Below are positions 43,921-53,193 of a stretch of DNA of 64,000 bases, one piece after another. The notes beneath the pieces were generated by a model. The model did not search any database. It was not told the origin of the DNA and saw only the letters and a program-made list of their open reading frames with translations. The translations under genes were made by a program, and so were the position numbers. The DNA is taken from positions 124,001 through 188,000 of the forward strand of contig JAFZSA010000011.1 in assembly GCA_017619585.1 (NCBI GenBank), read 5' to 3'. The DNA is from Bacteroidaceae bacterium. Lineage in GTDB: Bacteria > Bacteroidota > Bacteroidia > Bacteroidales > Bacteroidaceae. Within the stretch, counting starts at the first letter, position 1; each line of letters begins with the position of its first letter.

Positions 43921-45129
43921 ATGAAAAATAGATTCAATCCAATACTGACAATGTGCCTGAGTGTGGCACTTCTGACTTCTTGTGACAAGGATATGGGCAG
44001 CATGGAGGTGCCCTTCCAACCTTACGTACTCTCGCTGGGCATCACATCAGCAGGCACCACTACCTATTATGTGGTAACAGCTGACGACCTGATGAGCAGT
44101 GAGACGATAAACGCTTACGCCAAGGGCCTGGAGCAGAACGGCTATCGCGACTATCAGAAGGCTGAAGGAACGGTATTCTCGATAGGCGGAATGGGTGTGA
44201 CAAATGCTACGGGAATACGCAGGGATGCCAACGGATACCTGCAAGAGACGGGGGACTTTGTGTTCAACAACACGCCAACAGGCTTCTGTCAGGTGGACGG
44301 GAACACCATGGCAGCACTGGAACTGCCCAGCACACCCGCAAAGGGGCAGAACCTGACCTTCTATACCGTAAACATCCGTACAATGGCAATAGAGAGAAGG
44401 GTGGAGACAACCCCCGTGGCTCCGATGGACGACATAGACTGGCCCAGCATAACGGGCATGGAATACACAGGCGGCAACATCTACGTGAGCTATGTACCCA
44501 TGAACCAGAATACATTTGCCACACCGGAGGTAAAGACCGCCTACGTGGCGGTGTTCGGCTATCCTGATTTCCAGTTCAAGGGACTGATAACAGACACCAG
44601 AACGGGCAACATCGGTAGTTGGAATGCCTTTAACGGCTTCCTGAAGGACGAGAGCGGCAACTTGTACTGTATGTCTAACACATCCTTGACAAACGGCTTC
44701 TCAGAGACAGCAGGGCACAGCGGCTTCCTTCGCATAAAAGCAGGTGAGATGGAGTTCGACGAGGATTACTTCTTCGACTACGAAGCACTTACAGGATATA
44801 AGGTGGCGCACTGGCTCTACCTGGGAGGCGGCAAAGTATATGCCGAGGTCTCTACCAACCAGAATGCCGGTGCATGGAGCGATGCGGAAGACAGATGTGT
44901 GATAATCGACCTGAACAGTAAGACAAGCCGGATGATAGAGGAGATTCCCCTGCACAGCGGAATGGGCGGACGCCGCTTTGTTGCCCTATGCGAGGGTGAC
45001 TATATCTATGCTCCCGTCTCTACAGCAGACGGCCTGTGGATATACCGTACGGAGATTGCTACGGGCAAAGCCGTACGTGGAGCCAAGATTGACGCCACGT
45101 TCGTAGGGGGATTGTTCAGACTACAATAG
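43921..45129 (+). CDS. DUF4374 lipoprotein (XusB-like)
   Basis: The 402-residue protein has a lipoprotein signal ending LLTSC (Cys21), so it is probably surface exposed. The body has repeated beta segments (for example GTVFSIGGMGVTNATGI, GNIYVSYVPMNQN, WLYLGGGKVYAEV) consistent with a beta-propeller. I recognise the DUF4374 family, which includes the XusB siderophore-binding lipoprotein, to my knowledge. It follows the TonB receptor by 8 bp. The third xus gene (PepSY-type reductase) is not present here. Its 3' end overlaps the convergent hemolysin III gene by 14 bp. Confidence 0.82.
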   Translation: MKNRFNPILTMCLSVALLTSCDKDMGSMEVPFQPYVLSLGITSAGTTTYYVVTADDLMSSETINAYAKGLEQNGYRDYQKAEGTVFSIGGMGVTNATGIRRDANGYLQETGDFVFNNTPTGFCQVDGNTMAALELPSTPAKGQNLTFYTVNIRTMAIERRVETTPVAPMDDIDWPSITGMEYTGGNIYVSYVPMNQNTFATPEVKTAYVAVFGYPDFQFKGLITDTRTGNIGSWNAFNGFLKDESGNLYCMSNTSLTNGFSETAGHSGFLRIKAGEMEFDEDYFFDYEALTGYKVAHWLYLGGGKVYAEVSTNQNAGAWSDAEDRCVIIDLNSKTSRMIEEIPLHSGMGGRRFVALCEGDYIYAPVSTADGLWIYRTEIATGKAVRGAKIDATFVGGLFRLQ

Positions 45130-45727
45130 TAAGGACGGCCAGGAAGTGGGCCATAGCACCCAAGAGGACAAAGACATGCCAGATGGCATGAAAATTGGGC
45201 TTGCTATCGTGCGCAAAGAAATAGGTACCCGAGGTGTAGAAGATACCCTCGGCTACCAACATGGCCATAGAAACGGGCTCCAGCCTGTCCATAACGGGCT
45301 TGAAGATAAGCACTACACTCCACCCCATCAGCAGATACAGAGCCAAAGAAAGACGGGGCCACTTGCCTATGGCATAGATCTTATAGAATGTGCCGCCAAG
45401 GACTACTGCCCAAAGGAAACCGAAGACGGTCCAGCCCAACCAGCCACCTACCACACCCAGACAGATGGGAGCATAGCTGCAGGCTATCATGACGTAGATG
45501 CTGATATGGTCCAGCTTGCGCATGACCTGCTTAACCCTGCCAGGACTAAGCCAATGGTATATGGTACTGCTGAGGAACATCAGAAACATTCCTACAATAA
45601 AAAAGATGACACCCATAGTCATCTGCCATCCTGCATTGACGGCGGGCCAGATAACCCACATAGAAGTGAGCGCAAAAACTGCACCTATCAGGTGCGTCCA
45701 TGTATTTCCTTTTTCTCCTTTACACAT
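45116..45727 (-). CDS. Hemolysin III / YqfA-family membrane protein
   Basis: The 203-residue inner-membrane protein has seven hydrophobic segments and the family motifs NTWTHLIGAVFAL, SSTIYHWL, KLDHISIYVMIACSYAP and HDSKPNFHAIWHVFVLLGA. The conserved Ser, Asp and His residues match the metal-site pattern of the PAQR/hemolysin III superfamily. The name is historical; a hydrolase or channel role is unsettled. The open frame extends to a TTG at 45739, but I prefer ATG 45727. It converges with the DUF4374 gene. The upstream gap holds AACGATAACG-type and heptamer repeats. Confidence 0.9.
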   Translation of the reverse strand: MCKGEKGNTWTHLIGAVFALTSMWVIWPAVNAGWQMTMGVIFFIVGMFLMFLSSTIYHWLSPGRVKQVMRKLDHISIYVMIACSYAPICLGVVGGWLGWTVFGFLWAVVLGGTFYKIYAIGKWPRLSLALYLLMGWSVVLIFKPVMDRLEPVSMAMLVAEGIFYTSGTYFFAHDSKPNFHAIWHVFVLLGAMAHFLAVLTIVV

Positions 45728-45811
45728 TCTTCTGAACAACGATAACGTTAACGATAACGATAACTATTTTCAGCGTAAACGTAAACTTTTTATCTCTAAA
45801 CTTTATAACTG

Positions 45812-45839
45812 ACTCTAAACTCTACACTCTCAACTCTTA
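45812..45839. repeat. Heptamer tract, ACTCTNN x4
   Basis: ACTCTAA, ACTCTAC, ACTCTCA, ACTCTTA follow without gaps. It lies at the end of the gate-protein gene, partly overlapping its last codons. Confidence 0.85.
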
Positions 45840-46789
45840 ACTTCCCTCACCCAAAGGGGGAGACGGAGGGGGCTTTTAATCGCCTTTCTTCCCCACACCA
45901 CCACGAGGGCAAAGAACATGCGGGTGCCCAGAATCCACAAGGCGGAAACACCCGTCATGGCCAGTACGATGGTATCCTCGAGCATGGAATGATTCATGAT
46001 GAGATGGTAGTTGACGGCATTGGCATCAGCGCGTGTAATCTGACCTTTCTCTTCCAGATCCAGCATAACGGCAGAGCCGTAGCTCAAGCCCAGCACATTA
46101 CCCACCAGCCACATATAGGCAGCATTACGCGGAAGACCCAGCAGCCTCATCAACGGAGCCAGGAAGCGCGACAATGGGGCCAGCAATGAATAGGCCTCTA
46201 TCAGGCACTGCAACACCATCAGCGAATAGATGATGAGGAACACCATGATGGAAATCTTAATCTGCGAAACAGCCCACGTGAGCAAAACCTCGGCCAGAGA
46301 ACTCTCTGCCGCTGCCCCAATATATAAATAAGGTGTTGACATTTCAGGCAACACCAGATTCAGGCACATAGCAGCCACAAAGGCCATGAGAATACGTATC
46401 AGACCCATCTTCCAGAAGTTGGAGCCGGTCTTATGGTTTACCGTACACTCCATGGGCAGAGCATGGCAAAGTAGAATCATAATGCCAACTATGGTAGCCT
46501 GCCTGAGCGTAAGATGAACAGACATCATAGCAGCTACTCCGGCATAAGTGCCGGCAGCGGCTCCGCTGATGAAAAGGACAGCCGATTCGCCCGGCAGTCC
46601 CATCATAGAGAACAGGGGATTCAGATACCCGGCTATCCAAGCCAATATGCCCCAATGCTGCAGCAAAGCTACAGTAAGGGAGATGGGTATCATAAGTTTC
46701 AGCAACCAAGAAGCACTCTTCCAGGTACCAGGAAGGGCGCTTCTGAGCGATTGCATGAACTTATCAAGCAAATCACTGCTTACTTGCAT
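45830..46789 (-). CDS. Nucleoside-recognition (Gate) domain membrane protein
   Basis: This polytopic inner-membrane protein of 319 residues carries two Gate-type segments (LFISGAAAGTYAGVAAMMSV and MWLVGNVLGLSYGSAVMLDL), as in SpmA/SpmB and FeoB-like transporters. It is probably a small-molecule transporter, but the substrate is unknown. The last 12 or so residues (SPLRLPLWVREVKS) are encoded by a dispersed CCCCCTC palindrome and by the heptamer tract, so the true ancestral C-terminus was probably shorter. It lies 10 bp downstream of the small zeta-linked gene. Confidence 0.82.
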   Translation of the reverse strand: MQVSSDLLDKFMQSLRSALPGTWKSASWLLKLMIPISLTVALLQHWGILAWIAGYLNPLFSMMGLPGESAVLFISGAAAGTYAGVAAMMSVHLTLRQATIVGIMILLCHALPMECTVNHKTGSNFWKMGLIRILMAFVAAMCLNLVLPEMSTPYLYIGAAAESSLAEVLLTWAVSQIKISIMVFLIIYSLMVLQCLIEAYSLLAPLSRFLAPLMRLLGLPRNAAYMWLVGNVLGLSYGSAVMLDLEEKGQITRADANAVNYHLIMNHSMLEDTIVLAMTGVSALWILGTRMFFALVVVWGRKAIKSPLRLPLWVREVKS

Positions 46790-46799
46790 GCACTAATCT

Positions 46800-47012
46800 T
46801 TAGTCTTTGAATACACGATGACGGATGAGCGGATCTCCCTGACGTGTAGGAAGAACAGCAACTCCTTCAGGAATCTTCTCGATAACCTTTCCGTCCTGTG
46901 CAAATACAAGAACCTGCTGGTCAAAGCGAGCACGGGCGAGCAGACGCTTATGAGCCAGCTGGATGCCGTCGTCTATCAGACGCTGCATCTCACGAACCTC
47001 ATAATCCGTCAT
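46800..47012 (-). CDS. Small protein paired with zeta-like kinase
   Basis: The 70-residue protein has an N-terminal helix (MTDYEVREMQRLIDDGIQLA) with LAHKRLLARARFDQQVLVFA and then DGKVIEKIP. I do not recognise a named domain. It overlaps the zeta-like gene by 4 bp (ATGA), so the two are translationally coupled. An antitoxin role is possible, but the gene order (kinase first) is the reverse of classic epsilon-zeta. Length and position are the only evidence. Confidence 0.65.
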   Translation of the reverse strand: MTDYEVREMQRLIDDGIQLAHKRLLARARFDQQVLVFAQDGKVIEKIPEGVAVLPTRQGDPLIRHRVFKD

Positions 47013-47623
47013 TTCTTATTGCCCTCCTCCGGCGCACTGTATTTTTTCTTCAATTCAACAAAACGATCCCTTTCAAAGACCTCTATCTTCTCTGTACCAA
47101 AACCACTGGCAATACGCACAGCAGGACAGTTGCTATTGTCATAGAGGGTCCAGTAGTCACAAACAGGCATGTAAAGCTGGAAAAGGTTCTGCAAACCTGC
47201 CTCGTACCTACGTATAATAACATCGGTAGGGATATTATGACCTCCCATGCTGACACGCTGAGCTACACGACGCTGAGCCTGCTCGGCACTGCTCAGAGAG
47301 AAGAAGAGCAGCGTTACGAAGTAGCCACGCTTCTTGGCCTGCTGAATCAACTTGACGTATGAACGGGTGGCAAGGGTTGTCTCGAAGGCAAAGGTCTCTC
47401 CGTCCTTGAGCAACTGGATGATACGGTCTATCATCAGTCGGCCTGCCTGAATAGCCACCCCTTCGGGATTGAAGGGTGAGATGCCGGCAGCAATCTCATC
47501 GGCATTCACAAACTCCCTGCACTTCAGCATCTCGGGCAGCACGGTAAAAGAGGCCGTGGTCTTTCCGGCTCCGTTACAACCCGCTATGACGTACAGGTTC
47601 ATTTTCTTTTTCTGATGTTCCAT
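47009..47623 (-). CDS. Zeta-toxin-family / COG4185 P-loop kinase
   Basis: The 204-residue kinase has Walker A AGCNGAGKTT (14-23), a NADEIAAGISPFNPEG acceptor-binding stretch and the zeta signature FAFETTLATRSY. GGHNIPTDVIIRRYEAG is a basic substrate-contact stretch with Arg residues. Relatives phosphorylate UDP-N-acetylamino sugars and can poison cell-wall synthesis; many chromosomal copies have unknown roles. It lies 5 bp after trmD and overlaps the 70-residue gene downstream. The start may also be Met8 (47602). Confidence 0.85.
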   Translation of the reverse strand: MEHQKKKMNLYVIAGCNGAGKTTASFTVLPEMLKCREFVNADEIAAGISPFNPEGVAIQAGRLMIDRIIQLLKDGETFAFETTLATRSYVKLIQQAKKRGYFVTLLFFSLSSAEQAQRRVAQRVSMGGHNIPTDVIIRRYEAGLQNLFQLYMPVCDYWTLYDNSNCPAVRIASGFGTEKIEVFERDRFVELKKKYSAPEEGNKK

Positions 47624-47628
47624 AACTC

Positions 47629-48312
47629 TTACTTTTTATTCAAAAGGTCTGGACGTAATCTTTTTGTTCTCTCAAGGCTCTGCTGCAACTCCCATTCCTT
47701 AATCTTGGCCTCATGGCCGGAAAGAAGTACATCAGGCACACGGCCCCAGTCTTTGTACTCGGCGGGACGTGTATAAACAGGTGCTGCCAGCAGATTATCC
47801 TGGAAGCTGTCAGAGAGGGCACTCTGCTCGTCTCCGATGACTCCTGGGATAATGCGCACTATGGCATCCGTCATCACAGCAGCAGCTAACTCACCACCTG
47901 TCAGCACATAGTCGCCAATGGATACTTCCTTGGTGATAAGATGCTCGCGGATGCGGTAATCGATACCCTTGTAGTGGCCGCATAATATAATAATGTTCTC
48001 ACAGAGCGAGAGACTGTTGGCCATAGGCTGCGAGAACTGCTCACCATCTGGTGTGGTGAAGATTATCTCGTCGTAATGACGCTCGCTCTTGAGCTTGCTG
48101 ATACAGCGGTCTATAGGCTCGCACTGCATAACCATACCGGCAAAGCCGCCAAAGGGGTAGTCATCGACACGGCGCCACTTATCCAGTGTGTAATCACGCA
48201 GGTTATGGACGTGAATCTCGACCAGCCCTTTCTTCTGTGCTCTGCCCAAAATACTCTCCTGAGTAAAGTTCTGCAGCAGCTCGGGCAATACTGTTATGAT
48301 GTCTATTCGCAT
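47629..48312 (-). CDS. trmD: tRNA (guanine-N1)-methyltransferase TrmD
   Basis: TrmD methylates G37 of tRNAs next to the anticodon, preventing frameshifts. The 227-residue product starts [16 protein letters not shown] and contains the knot motifs [32 protein letters not shown] and [17 protein letters not shown]. The SPOUT fold pieces are all in place. It overlaps pyrD by 10 bp, placing it in the pyrK-pyrD-trmD unit. Confidence 0.97.
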   Translation of the reverse strand: MRIDIITVLPELLQNFTQESILGRAQKKGLVEIHVHNLRDYTLDKWRRVDDYPFGGFAGMVMQCEPIDRCISKLKSERHYDEIIFTTPDGEQFSQPMANSLSLCENIIILCGHYKGIDYRIREHLITKEVSIGDYVLTGGELAAAVMTDAIVRIIPGVIGDEQSALSDSFQDNLLAAPVYTRPAEYKDWGRVPDVLLSGHEAKIKEWELQQSLERTKRLRPDLLNKK

Positions 48313-49211
48313 ATACCTATTATATCTTTTACGCTCTTGAAGCCATGACGGTCCAGATAGGCATTAATTCCCTGTGCGACCTTTACTGTAATAGCAGGAT
48401 CAAGGAAGTTGGCTGTGCCTATCTCTATGGCAGAAGCACCGGCAAGTAGGAATTCCACTGCATCCGTTGCGCTACTGATGCCTCCCAAGCCGATGACAGG
48501 AATCTGAACGGCATGAGCCACCTGATAGACCATCCTCAGTGCCACAGGCTTGACACATGGACCGCTGAGACCTCCCGTACCTATGCTGAGGATACGCTTG
48601 CGCTTCTCTACGTCTATAGCCATTCCCATAAGGGTATTGATAAGGCTGACGGCATCAGCACCGGCATCCTGGACTGCCAAAGCAATATCCGTAATGCTGG
48701 TTACGTTAGGGGAAAGCTTCACTATCAGCGTCTTCTTATAAGCCTCCCTGACAGCCTTCACCACACTGGCAGCACCCTCTGTAGTTGTTCCGAATGCCAT
48801 TCCGCCGTGCTTGACGTTGGGACAAGAGATATTCAACTCTATGGCAGGGATGTTATCCAGCTCGCCAATACGGGCTGCACACTCGGCATAATCCTCAGGA
48901 CTGTTGCCTGAGACGTTCACAATCATATTGGTGCGGATATCCTTTATCTGAGGATAGATATGCTCGCAGAAATAATCTACGCCCTTGTTCTGAAGGCCCA
49001 CACAGTTGAGCATTCCCTGGGCAGTCTCTGCCATACGGGGGTAGGGATTACCCTGACGGGGCTGCAAGGTTGTACCTTTTACTATTATACCGCCAATCTC
49101 TTCCAGGTTAACGAAATCCTGAAACTCCAGTCCGTAGCCGAAGGTTCCGCTGGCGGTCATTACGGGGTTGCAGAGCTGAAGGCCTGCTATGTTAGTTCTT
49201 AAATCTGCCAT
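48303..49211 (-). CDS. pyrD: Dihydroorotate dehydrogenase B, catalytic subunit
   Basis: The FMN enzyme oxidises dihydroorotate to orotate in pyrimidine synthesis. The 302 residues match the class 1B length. The active-site Cys lies in [13 protein letters not shown], and [19 protein letters not shown] holds the FMN phosphate site. Start and end overlap neighbours (pyrK by 13 bp, trmD by 10 bp), which fits a heterotetramer partner made in step with PyrK. The NAD-linked electron path is supplied by pyrK. Confidence 0.95.
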   Translation of the reverse strand: MADLRTNIAGLQLCNPVMTASGTFGYGLEFQDFVNLEEIGGIIVKGTTLQPRQGNPYPRMAETAQGMLNCVGLQNKGVDYFCEHIYPQIKDIRTNMIVNVSGNSPEDYAECAARIGELDNIPAIELNISCPNVKHGGMAFGTTTEGAASVVKAVREAYKKTLIVKLSPNVTSITDIALAVQDAGADAVSLINTLMGMAIDVEKRKRILSIGTGGLSGPCVKPVALRMVYQVAHAVQIPVIGLGGISSATDAVEFLLAGASAIEIGTANFLDPAITVKVAQGINAYLDRHGFKSVKDIIGICE

Positions 49212-49978
49212 TTCAGTTTCTTTATGTCAAATACCGGACCTTCCTTGCAAACACATACATTGCCCATCTCTGTGTCTTCTACACAACACAGACAGGCACC
49301 CAGTCCGCAAGCCATCATATTCTCAAGACTCACTTCGCAGGGGGTATCCACGCTCTTTGCATAACGGGCCACAGCCACCATCATGGGCTTAGGACCGCAT
49401 ACACTGATCTGAGTGAACTTCTCCTGCTGCAAGAGGCTATGCTGGGTAACATACCCTTTCTCGCCCTCAGAACCGTCTTCTGTAGTAACAAAGACACGGC
49501 CCAGGGCCTTGAACTTATCCAACTGCAACAGATCGCCGGCACTACGAGCACCCAACAGGAAAGTAGGCTCCAGGCCTTTCTCTTTCATCACAGCACCCAT
49601 GTACAACAGGGGAGCAACGCCAACACCACCACCAACCAGCAAAACACGGGCTGTGGCATCTGTAGGCATAGTAAAGCCATTACCTAAAGGAAGAACCACA
49701 TTCAATGTGTCCCCAACCTGCATCTTTGCAAGCTGGCGGGTACCGTCTCCTACTGTCTGAACCAGGAACCAGACCTGATTCTGCTCTCTGTCTACATTAT
49801 GTATGCTAATAGGGCGACGCAAGAATGTATCCTTGCTGCCTTTTATCTCTAATTGGGCAAACTGACCGGGCATCATCTCTGGTAAAGGCTTGGCTGTATC
49901 AGTAGCCTTTAGCAGCACGTAGCGCTCATGCAAACGCTCTACGGCGGTCAGGGTGAGGTCTAATATATACTTCTTCAT
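49199..49978 (-). CDS. pyrK: Dihydroorotate dehydrogenase B, electron-transfer subunit PyrK
   Basis: PyrK passes electrons from the PyrD flavin through FAD and a 2Fe-2S cluster to NAD. The 259-residue protein has the FAD motif [12 protein letters not shown], the NAD-site [16 protein letters not shown] and the C-terminal cysteines in [11 protein letters not shown]...[12 protein letters not shown] that ligate the cluster. It is the first gene of the unit, with its own promoter 23 bp upstream. Confidence 0.95.
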   Translation of the reverse strand: MKKYILDLTLTAVERLHERYVLLKATDTAKPLPEMMPGQFAQLEIKGSKDTFLRRPISIHNVDREQNQVWFLVQTVGDGTRQLAKMQVGDTLNVVLPLGNGFTMPTDATARVLLVGGGVGVAPLLYMGAVMKEKGLEPTFLLGARSAGDLLQLDKFKALGRVFVTTEDGSEGEKGYVTQHSLLQQEKFTQISVCGPKPMMVAVARYAKSVDTPCEVSLENMMACGLGACLCCVEDTEMGNVCVCKEGPVFDIKKLKWQI

Positions 49979-50000
49979 TAAATACCTTATAAATTTTATG

Positions 50001-50031
50001 CAAAGGTACGAATAAGTGGAATATAAATAAA
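50001..50031 (-). promoter_or_regulatory. Promoter for pyrK-pyrD-trmD
   Basis: TTTA (50028-50031), 19 bp, TACCTTTG (50001-50008) on the minus strand. The -33 box has one mismatch. Confidence 0.7.
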
Positions 50032-50096
50032 ATAAAAGACACTTTTATTTGTATATCCGATTGAAAGAGCTACCGAGACAATACACTAGAAGAGAT

Positions 50097-50130
50097 AAAA
50101 AAAACCTGAAACACATGGCATGGTTTCAGG
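50097..50130 (-). terminator. Intrinsic terminator after XRE regulator
   Basis: CCTGAAAC (50105-50112) pairs with GTTTCAGG (50123-50130); eight T residues follow on the minus strand. Confidence 0.88.
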
Positions 50131-50142
50131 ATTTAAATTCAC

Positions 50143-50559
50143 TTAAGCCGAGAAAGTTTCGAACGTTCCATCGTCATAAAAGACACGAATCTCTGTTATC
50201 TTTCGTTGAGGTTTGTCAATATATTTTACCACCTCTTGAATTTGCGGTGCAGGAGAGGGGGTAGGATTTACCTCAGAAGAAGGGGGGATAGCACCGGCAA
50301 ACAAATCCGACTGTCCGGAAGCAGCTTCCGCATTCTGGGAAGAAGCCCCATCCAAAAGCATATCACCTTCACCAAACATTAGCCAGTTAATACTAATATG
50401 TGGGAAGCATTCATGTATGGCGTTGACGATATTGTTAGTGGGACGTGTTCTTCCAGTGAAGATACCGGAAAGGGTGCCCTCAGCAACACATAGTGTAGCT
50501 GCAAACTCTTTTTGCGACATACCCTGATATTTCATCAACTGATAAATCCTGTCTTTCAT
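50143..50559 (-). CDS. XRE-family helix-turn-helix regulator
   Basis: The 138-residue protein has an N-terminal HTH (MSQKEFAATLCVAEGTLSGIF, about residues 14-34, core KEFAATLCVAEGTLSG). A Pro/Ser-rich linker and a conserved tail (VKYIDKPQRKITEIRVFYDD) follow. The tail is typical of a Bacteroidales-specific group. It is a single-gene unit with a strong promoter and terminator. Targets are unknown; the large A/T-rich gap upstream and its own promoter are natural candidates. Confidence 0.85.
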   Translation of the reverse strand: MKDRIYQLMKYQGMSQKEFAATLCVAEGTLSGIFTGRTRPTNNIVNAIHECFPHISINWLMFGEGDMLLDGASSQNAEAASGQSDLFAGAIPPSSEVNPTPSPAPQIQEVVKYIDKPQRKITEIRVFYDDGTFETFSA

Positions 50560-50617
50560 CCTTTTTATATCTAGTTAGTAGGGGTGATCCCCCTGATTTC
50601 AAACTCTAAACTAAGTG

Positions 50618-50649
50618 CAAAGGTAGAAAAATGGATTTAAACTTCCAAA
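50618..50649 (-). promoter_or_regulatory. Promoter for XRE regulator
   Basis: TTTG (50646-50649), 20 bp, TACCTTTG (50618-50625) on the minus strand. The leader of about 55 nt includes a GGGGTGATCCCCC palindrome. Confidence 0.82.
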
Positions 50650-51259
50650 CTTTCAGATTTAAAATTCAAAATTTAACTTTGTGGCAATATTCACCCTTTT
50701 GAACTTTCACGATTCTAAATCGAAACAGAATCAAGAATGTGAATTCAGCCAAAAACATGCAGAAATGCAAATTTTCAATATTAAAGTAAGTCGTAAAGGT
50801 GATAAAATATACAAGTCTGGCTTTCTTTGAATTATAGCACTTATAAGTAACAAAAAACGGCCATTAAGCCCCAAAATGGAGCGATTTTCAAAAGTATTTA
50901 CATTTCACTGAAGTGCAATACAAAGATATTTACATTAAATTACTGAATTATAGTTCTTTATGATTAGAATAGAATAATGCATATTATTCAGTTTTACAAA
51001 TAAAATTGCATAATTCAAAACTGTAAACGTGATGTGTGAATTGCGAATTCACATTTGTACATTTAAATTCAGATTACAAATTCAGTTTTCTGAAGCACAT
51101 AAGTGTGCTATTGTTGTAAATTCGATTTACAAATACAAATCACAATTTTAAACTGGAAAATCGTAAAAATGGCCGATTTTTGCCATTTTTTGAATGCTTA
51201 AAGAATACACGTACAGCACTGAAATCACGCGATTTTACGCGATTCTCAGCGCATAGAAA
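50650..51259. other. A/T-rich gene-free region
   Basis: About 600 bp with no credible gene on either strand. It is rich in ATTCAAATT-like words and small inverted repeats, including GTGAATT(GCG)AATTCAC near 51036-51052 and GCACATAAGTGTGC near 51094-51107. No promoter pair or RNA structure is convincing. Confidence 0.6.
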
Positions 51260-51297
51260 AAGGCCCTAACTTGCTATTTTTCAGAAGAGAGGGCCTT
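51260..51297 (-). terminator. Terminator after holA
   Basis: AAGGCCCT (51260-51267) pairs with AGGGCCTT (51290-51297). The minus strand continues with TTTTTC. Confidence 0.82.
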
Positions 51298-51336
51298 ATT
51301 TTTCGTGTAAGCCTACGCTTACAATCTAGACAAAAA

Positions 51337-52365
51337 TCAGTGCAAAATAAAGTATATAAGCTCTTGTAAAAGCTCCTCTTTTGGGGTTTTACATCCCCCT
51401 ACCCCTTTACCTTTGGCGTCAGTTTTGCGTATTTCAGAAAGAATCTGCAAAACCTTCACTCCTCTGTAGTTTCGGTAGGCGGGAATAATGTCTTTTCTGG
51501 CTTGCCATTCCGGCATGCCTAACCAGGCTGCAACTCCCCTATCACTTTTATCGGGTGCATAATATGCCAGCAAAACTGCAGAAAAAAATGTAAATAAATT
51601 GGAAAGTGTCTGCGGTAAAGCAAATTTCTGCTGTTGGCCTTGATAGTACTTTACTATCTGCATGCTCTTGAAAACATCTTTCACGGCCAAAGCAGAACGC
51701 AATTCAAAATCATTGAATTCCTTGCTCATTCCCGTAAGCTCCTCTACCCTGCTTGCCGTTACGCAATTCTCAGACTCTGTAAGCGAGAGCAAGAGTTTGT
51801 CCATTTCAGCAGAAAGACGGCACAAATCAGCGCCTACATGCCCTGCCAGCATCTGCACAGCCTGAGTCTCTATCTTTACCTTCTTACGGTTAAAATACTG
51901 CGTGATAAACGTGGGCAGCTGGCTATCATACAGTCTCTTGCTCTCATAAATGACGCCTATCTGATCAATCTGCTTTGTTACAGCCTTGCGTTTATCCAGC
52001 ACTCCGTGCTTATAGCAGATAATAAGCACCGTAGTGGGTGTATAATGCTGCATATAAGCCTCTAGAGCGTCTAACGAGCGCATAGCCTGAGCTTCGCGTA
52101 CCAGAACTATGCGACGGTCAGCCATCATAGGATATGCCCTGGCCAGTTCCACAACCTTATCGGCCGTAACTTCCAGACCATAGACAACATCCAGGTTAAA
52201 ATCGCGTTCCTCTGGCTTCAACAACGTTTCCGTCAGGAAATCGCTCAGTTTATCTATATAGTAATCCTCGGCACCCATCAACAGATAGACGGGCTTCACC
52301 TCTCCTGCACGCACAGAACGTATAATATCCTCGTGCGTGATTCCTCCTTTTGCCTGAGCTGCCAT
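51337..52365 (-). CDS. holA: DNA polymerase III subunit delta
   Basis: The delta subunit of the clamp loader opens the beta clamp. The 342-residue protein has the family's N-terminal VKPVYLLMGAEDYYIDKL, a degenerate AAA+ fold (LIICYKHGVLDKRKAV) and a C-terminal helical collar (LQILSEIRKTDAKGKGV). It shares one base with the stop/start junction of the amn gene, so the two are cotranscribed from the amn promoter. Length is typical. Confidence 0.92.
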   Translation of the reverse strand: MAAQAKGGITHEDIIRSVRAGEVKPVYLLMGAEDYYIDKLSDFLTETLLKPEERDFNLDVVYGLEVTADKVVELARAYPMMADRRIVLVREAQAMRSLDALEAYMQHYTPTTVLIICYKHGVLDKRKAVTKQIDQIGVIYESKRLYDSQLPTFITQYFNRKKVKIETQAVQMLAGHVGADLCRLSAEMDKLLLSLTESENCVTASRVEELTGMSKEFNDFELRSALAVKDVFKSMQIVKYYQGQQQKFALPQTLSNLFTFFSAVLLAYYAPDKSDRGVAAWLGMPEWQARKDIIPAYRNYRGVKVLQILSEIRKTDAKGKGVGGCKTPKEELLQELIYFILH

Positions 52366-53141
52366 TAATAGTCGAATTTCAAGTGACGAACAGTCTTCTT
52401 CTCCTGTTTAATCATCTCCAAAGCCTGAATACCTATGCCAACATGGTCTTCGACGTATTTGCTTGTCACAATCCTGTCACTCTCATCTGTCTTAACACCT
52501 TCAGGAATCATAGGATTGTCACTTACCAGCAAAAGAGCCCCCGTAGGAATATGGTTGGCAAATCCGCAAGTAAAGAGCGTTGCCGTCTCCATATCCACAG
52601 CCATAGCACGTGTAGAACGCAGATACTCCTTGAACTTGTCATCATGCTCCCAAACACGTCGGTTGGTGGTATAGACCGTGCCTGTCCAATAGTCAAAACC
52701 ATTATCTCGGATGGTACTGGAGATGGCACGCTGCAGCATAAATGCAGGCAAAGCCGGCACCTCTGGCGGGAAGTAGTCGTTACTGGTACCTTCGCCCCTG
52801 ATACCGGCAATAGGCAGAATAAGATCACCACGCTGCGTCTTGCTGGAGATACCGCCACACTTACCCAGGAACAGGCAAGCCTTGGGCTTTATGGCACTCA
52901 GAAGGTCCATAATAATAGCCGCATTGGGACTTCCCATACCGAAGTTGATGATACTGATACCATCCGCTGTTGCCGAACGCATATTAGAAGTGTAATCAGG
53001 TGCTTCTATACCGAACCTGTTGCAGAAAATATCCACATAATTATTGAAATTGGTTAGCAAAACATATTCGCCAAACTCCTCCAGCTTCTTATGTGTGTAT
53101 CTGGGCAACCAATTTTCTACAATCTCTTGCTTGGTTTTCAT
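52365..53141 (-). CDS. amn: AMP nucleosidase
   Basis: The enzyme splits AMP into adenine and ribose 5-phosphate. The 258-residue protein is the short Bacteroidetes form with a nucleoside-phosphorylase fold: SIINFGMGSPNAAIIMDLL, CLFLGKCGGIS and the acidic site AVDMETATLFTCGF. E. coli Amn has an extra N-terminal domain that is absent here. A nucleoside phosphorylase-like activity on other substrates cannot be excluded. It leads the amn-holA pair. Confidence 0.9.
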   Translation of the reverse strand: MKTKQEIVENWLPRYTHKKLEEFGEYVLLTNFNNYVDIFCNRFGIEAPDYTSNMRSATADGISIINFGMGSPNAAIIMDLLSAIKPKACLFLGKCGGISSKTQRGDLILPIAGIRGEGTSNDYFPPEVPALPAFMLQRAISSTIRDNGFDYWTGTVYTTNRRVWEHDDKFKEYLRSTRAMAVDMETATLFTCGFANHIPTGALLLVSDNPMIPEGVKTDESDRIVTSKYVEDHVGIGIQALEMIKQEKKTVRHLKFDY

Positions 53142-53161
53142 AATTTATATAATTTTGTAGG

Positions 53162-53169
53162 CAAAGATA
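53162..53169 (-). promoter_or_regulatory. -7 element for amn-holA
   Basis: TATCTTTG on the minus strand, 20 bp before the ATG; -33 is weak (TTGA at 20 bp). Confidence 0.55.
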
Positions 53170-53193
53170 CAAATTATTCTCATTATTCTTCAA

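Noticed and set aside
50650..51259. Replication origin
   Set aside because: A/T richness alone is not enough. No DnaA-box cluster, and no dnaA, dnaN or similar neighbour.
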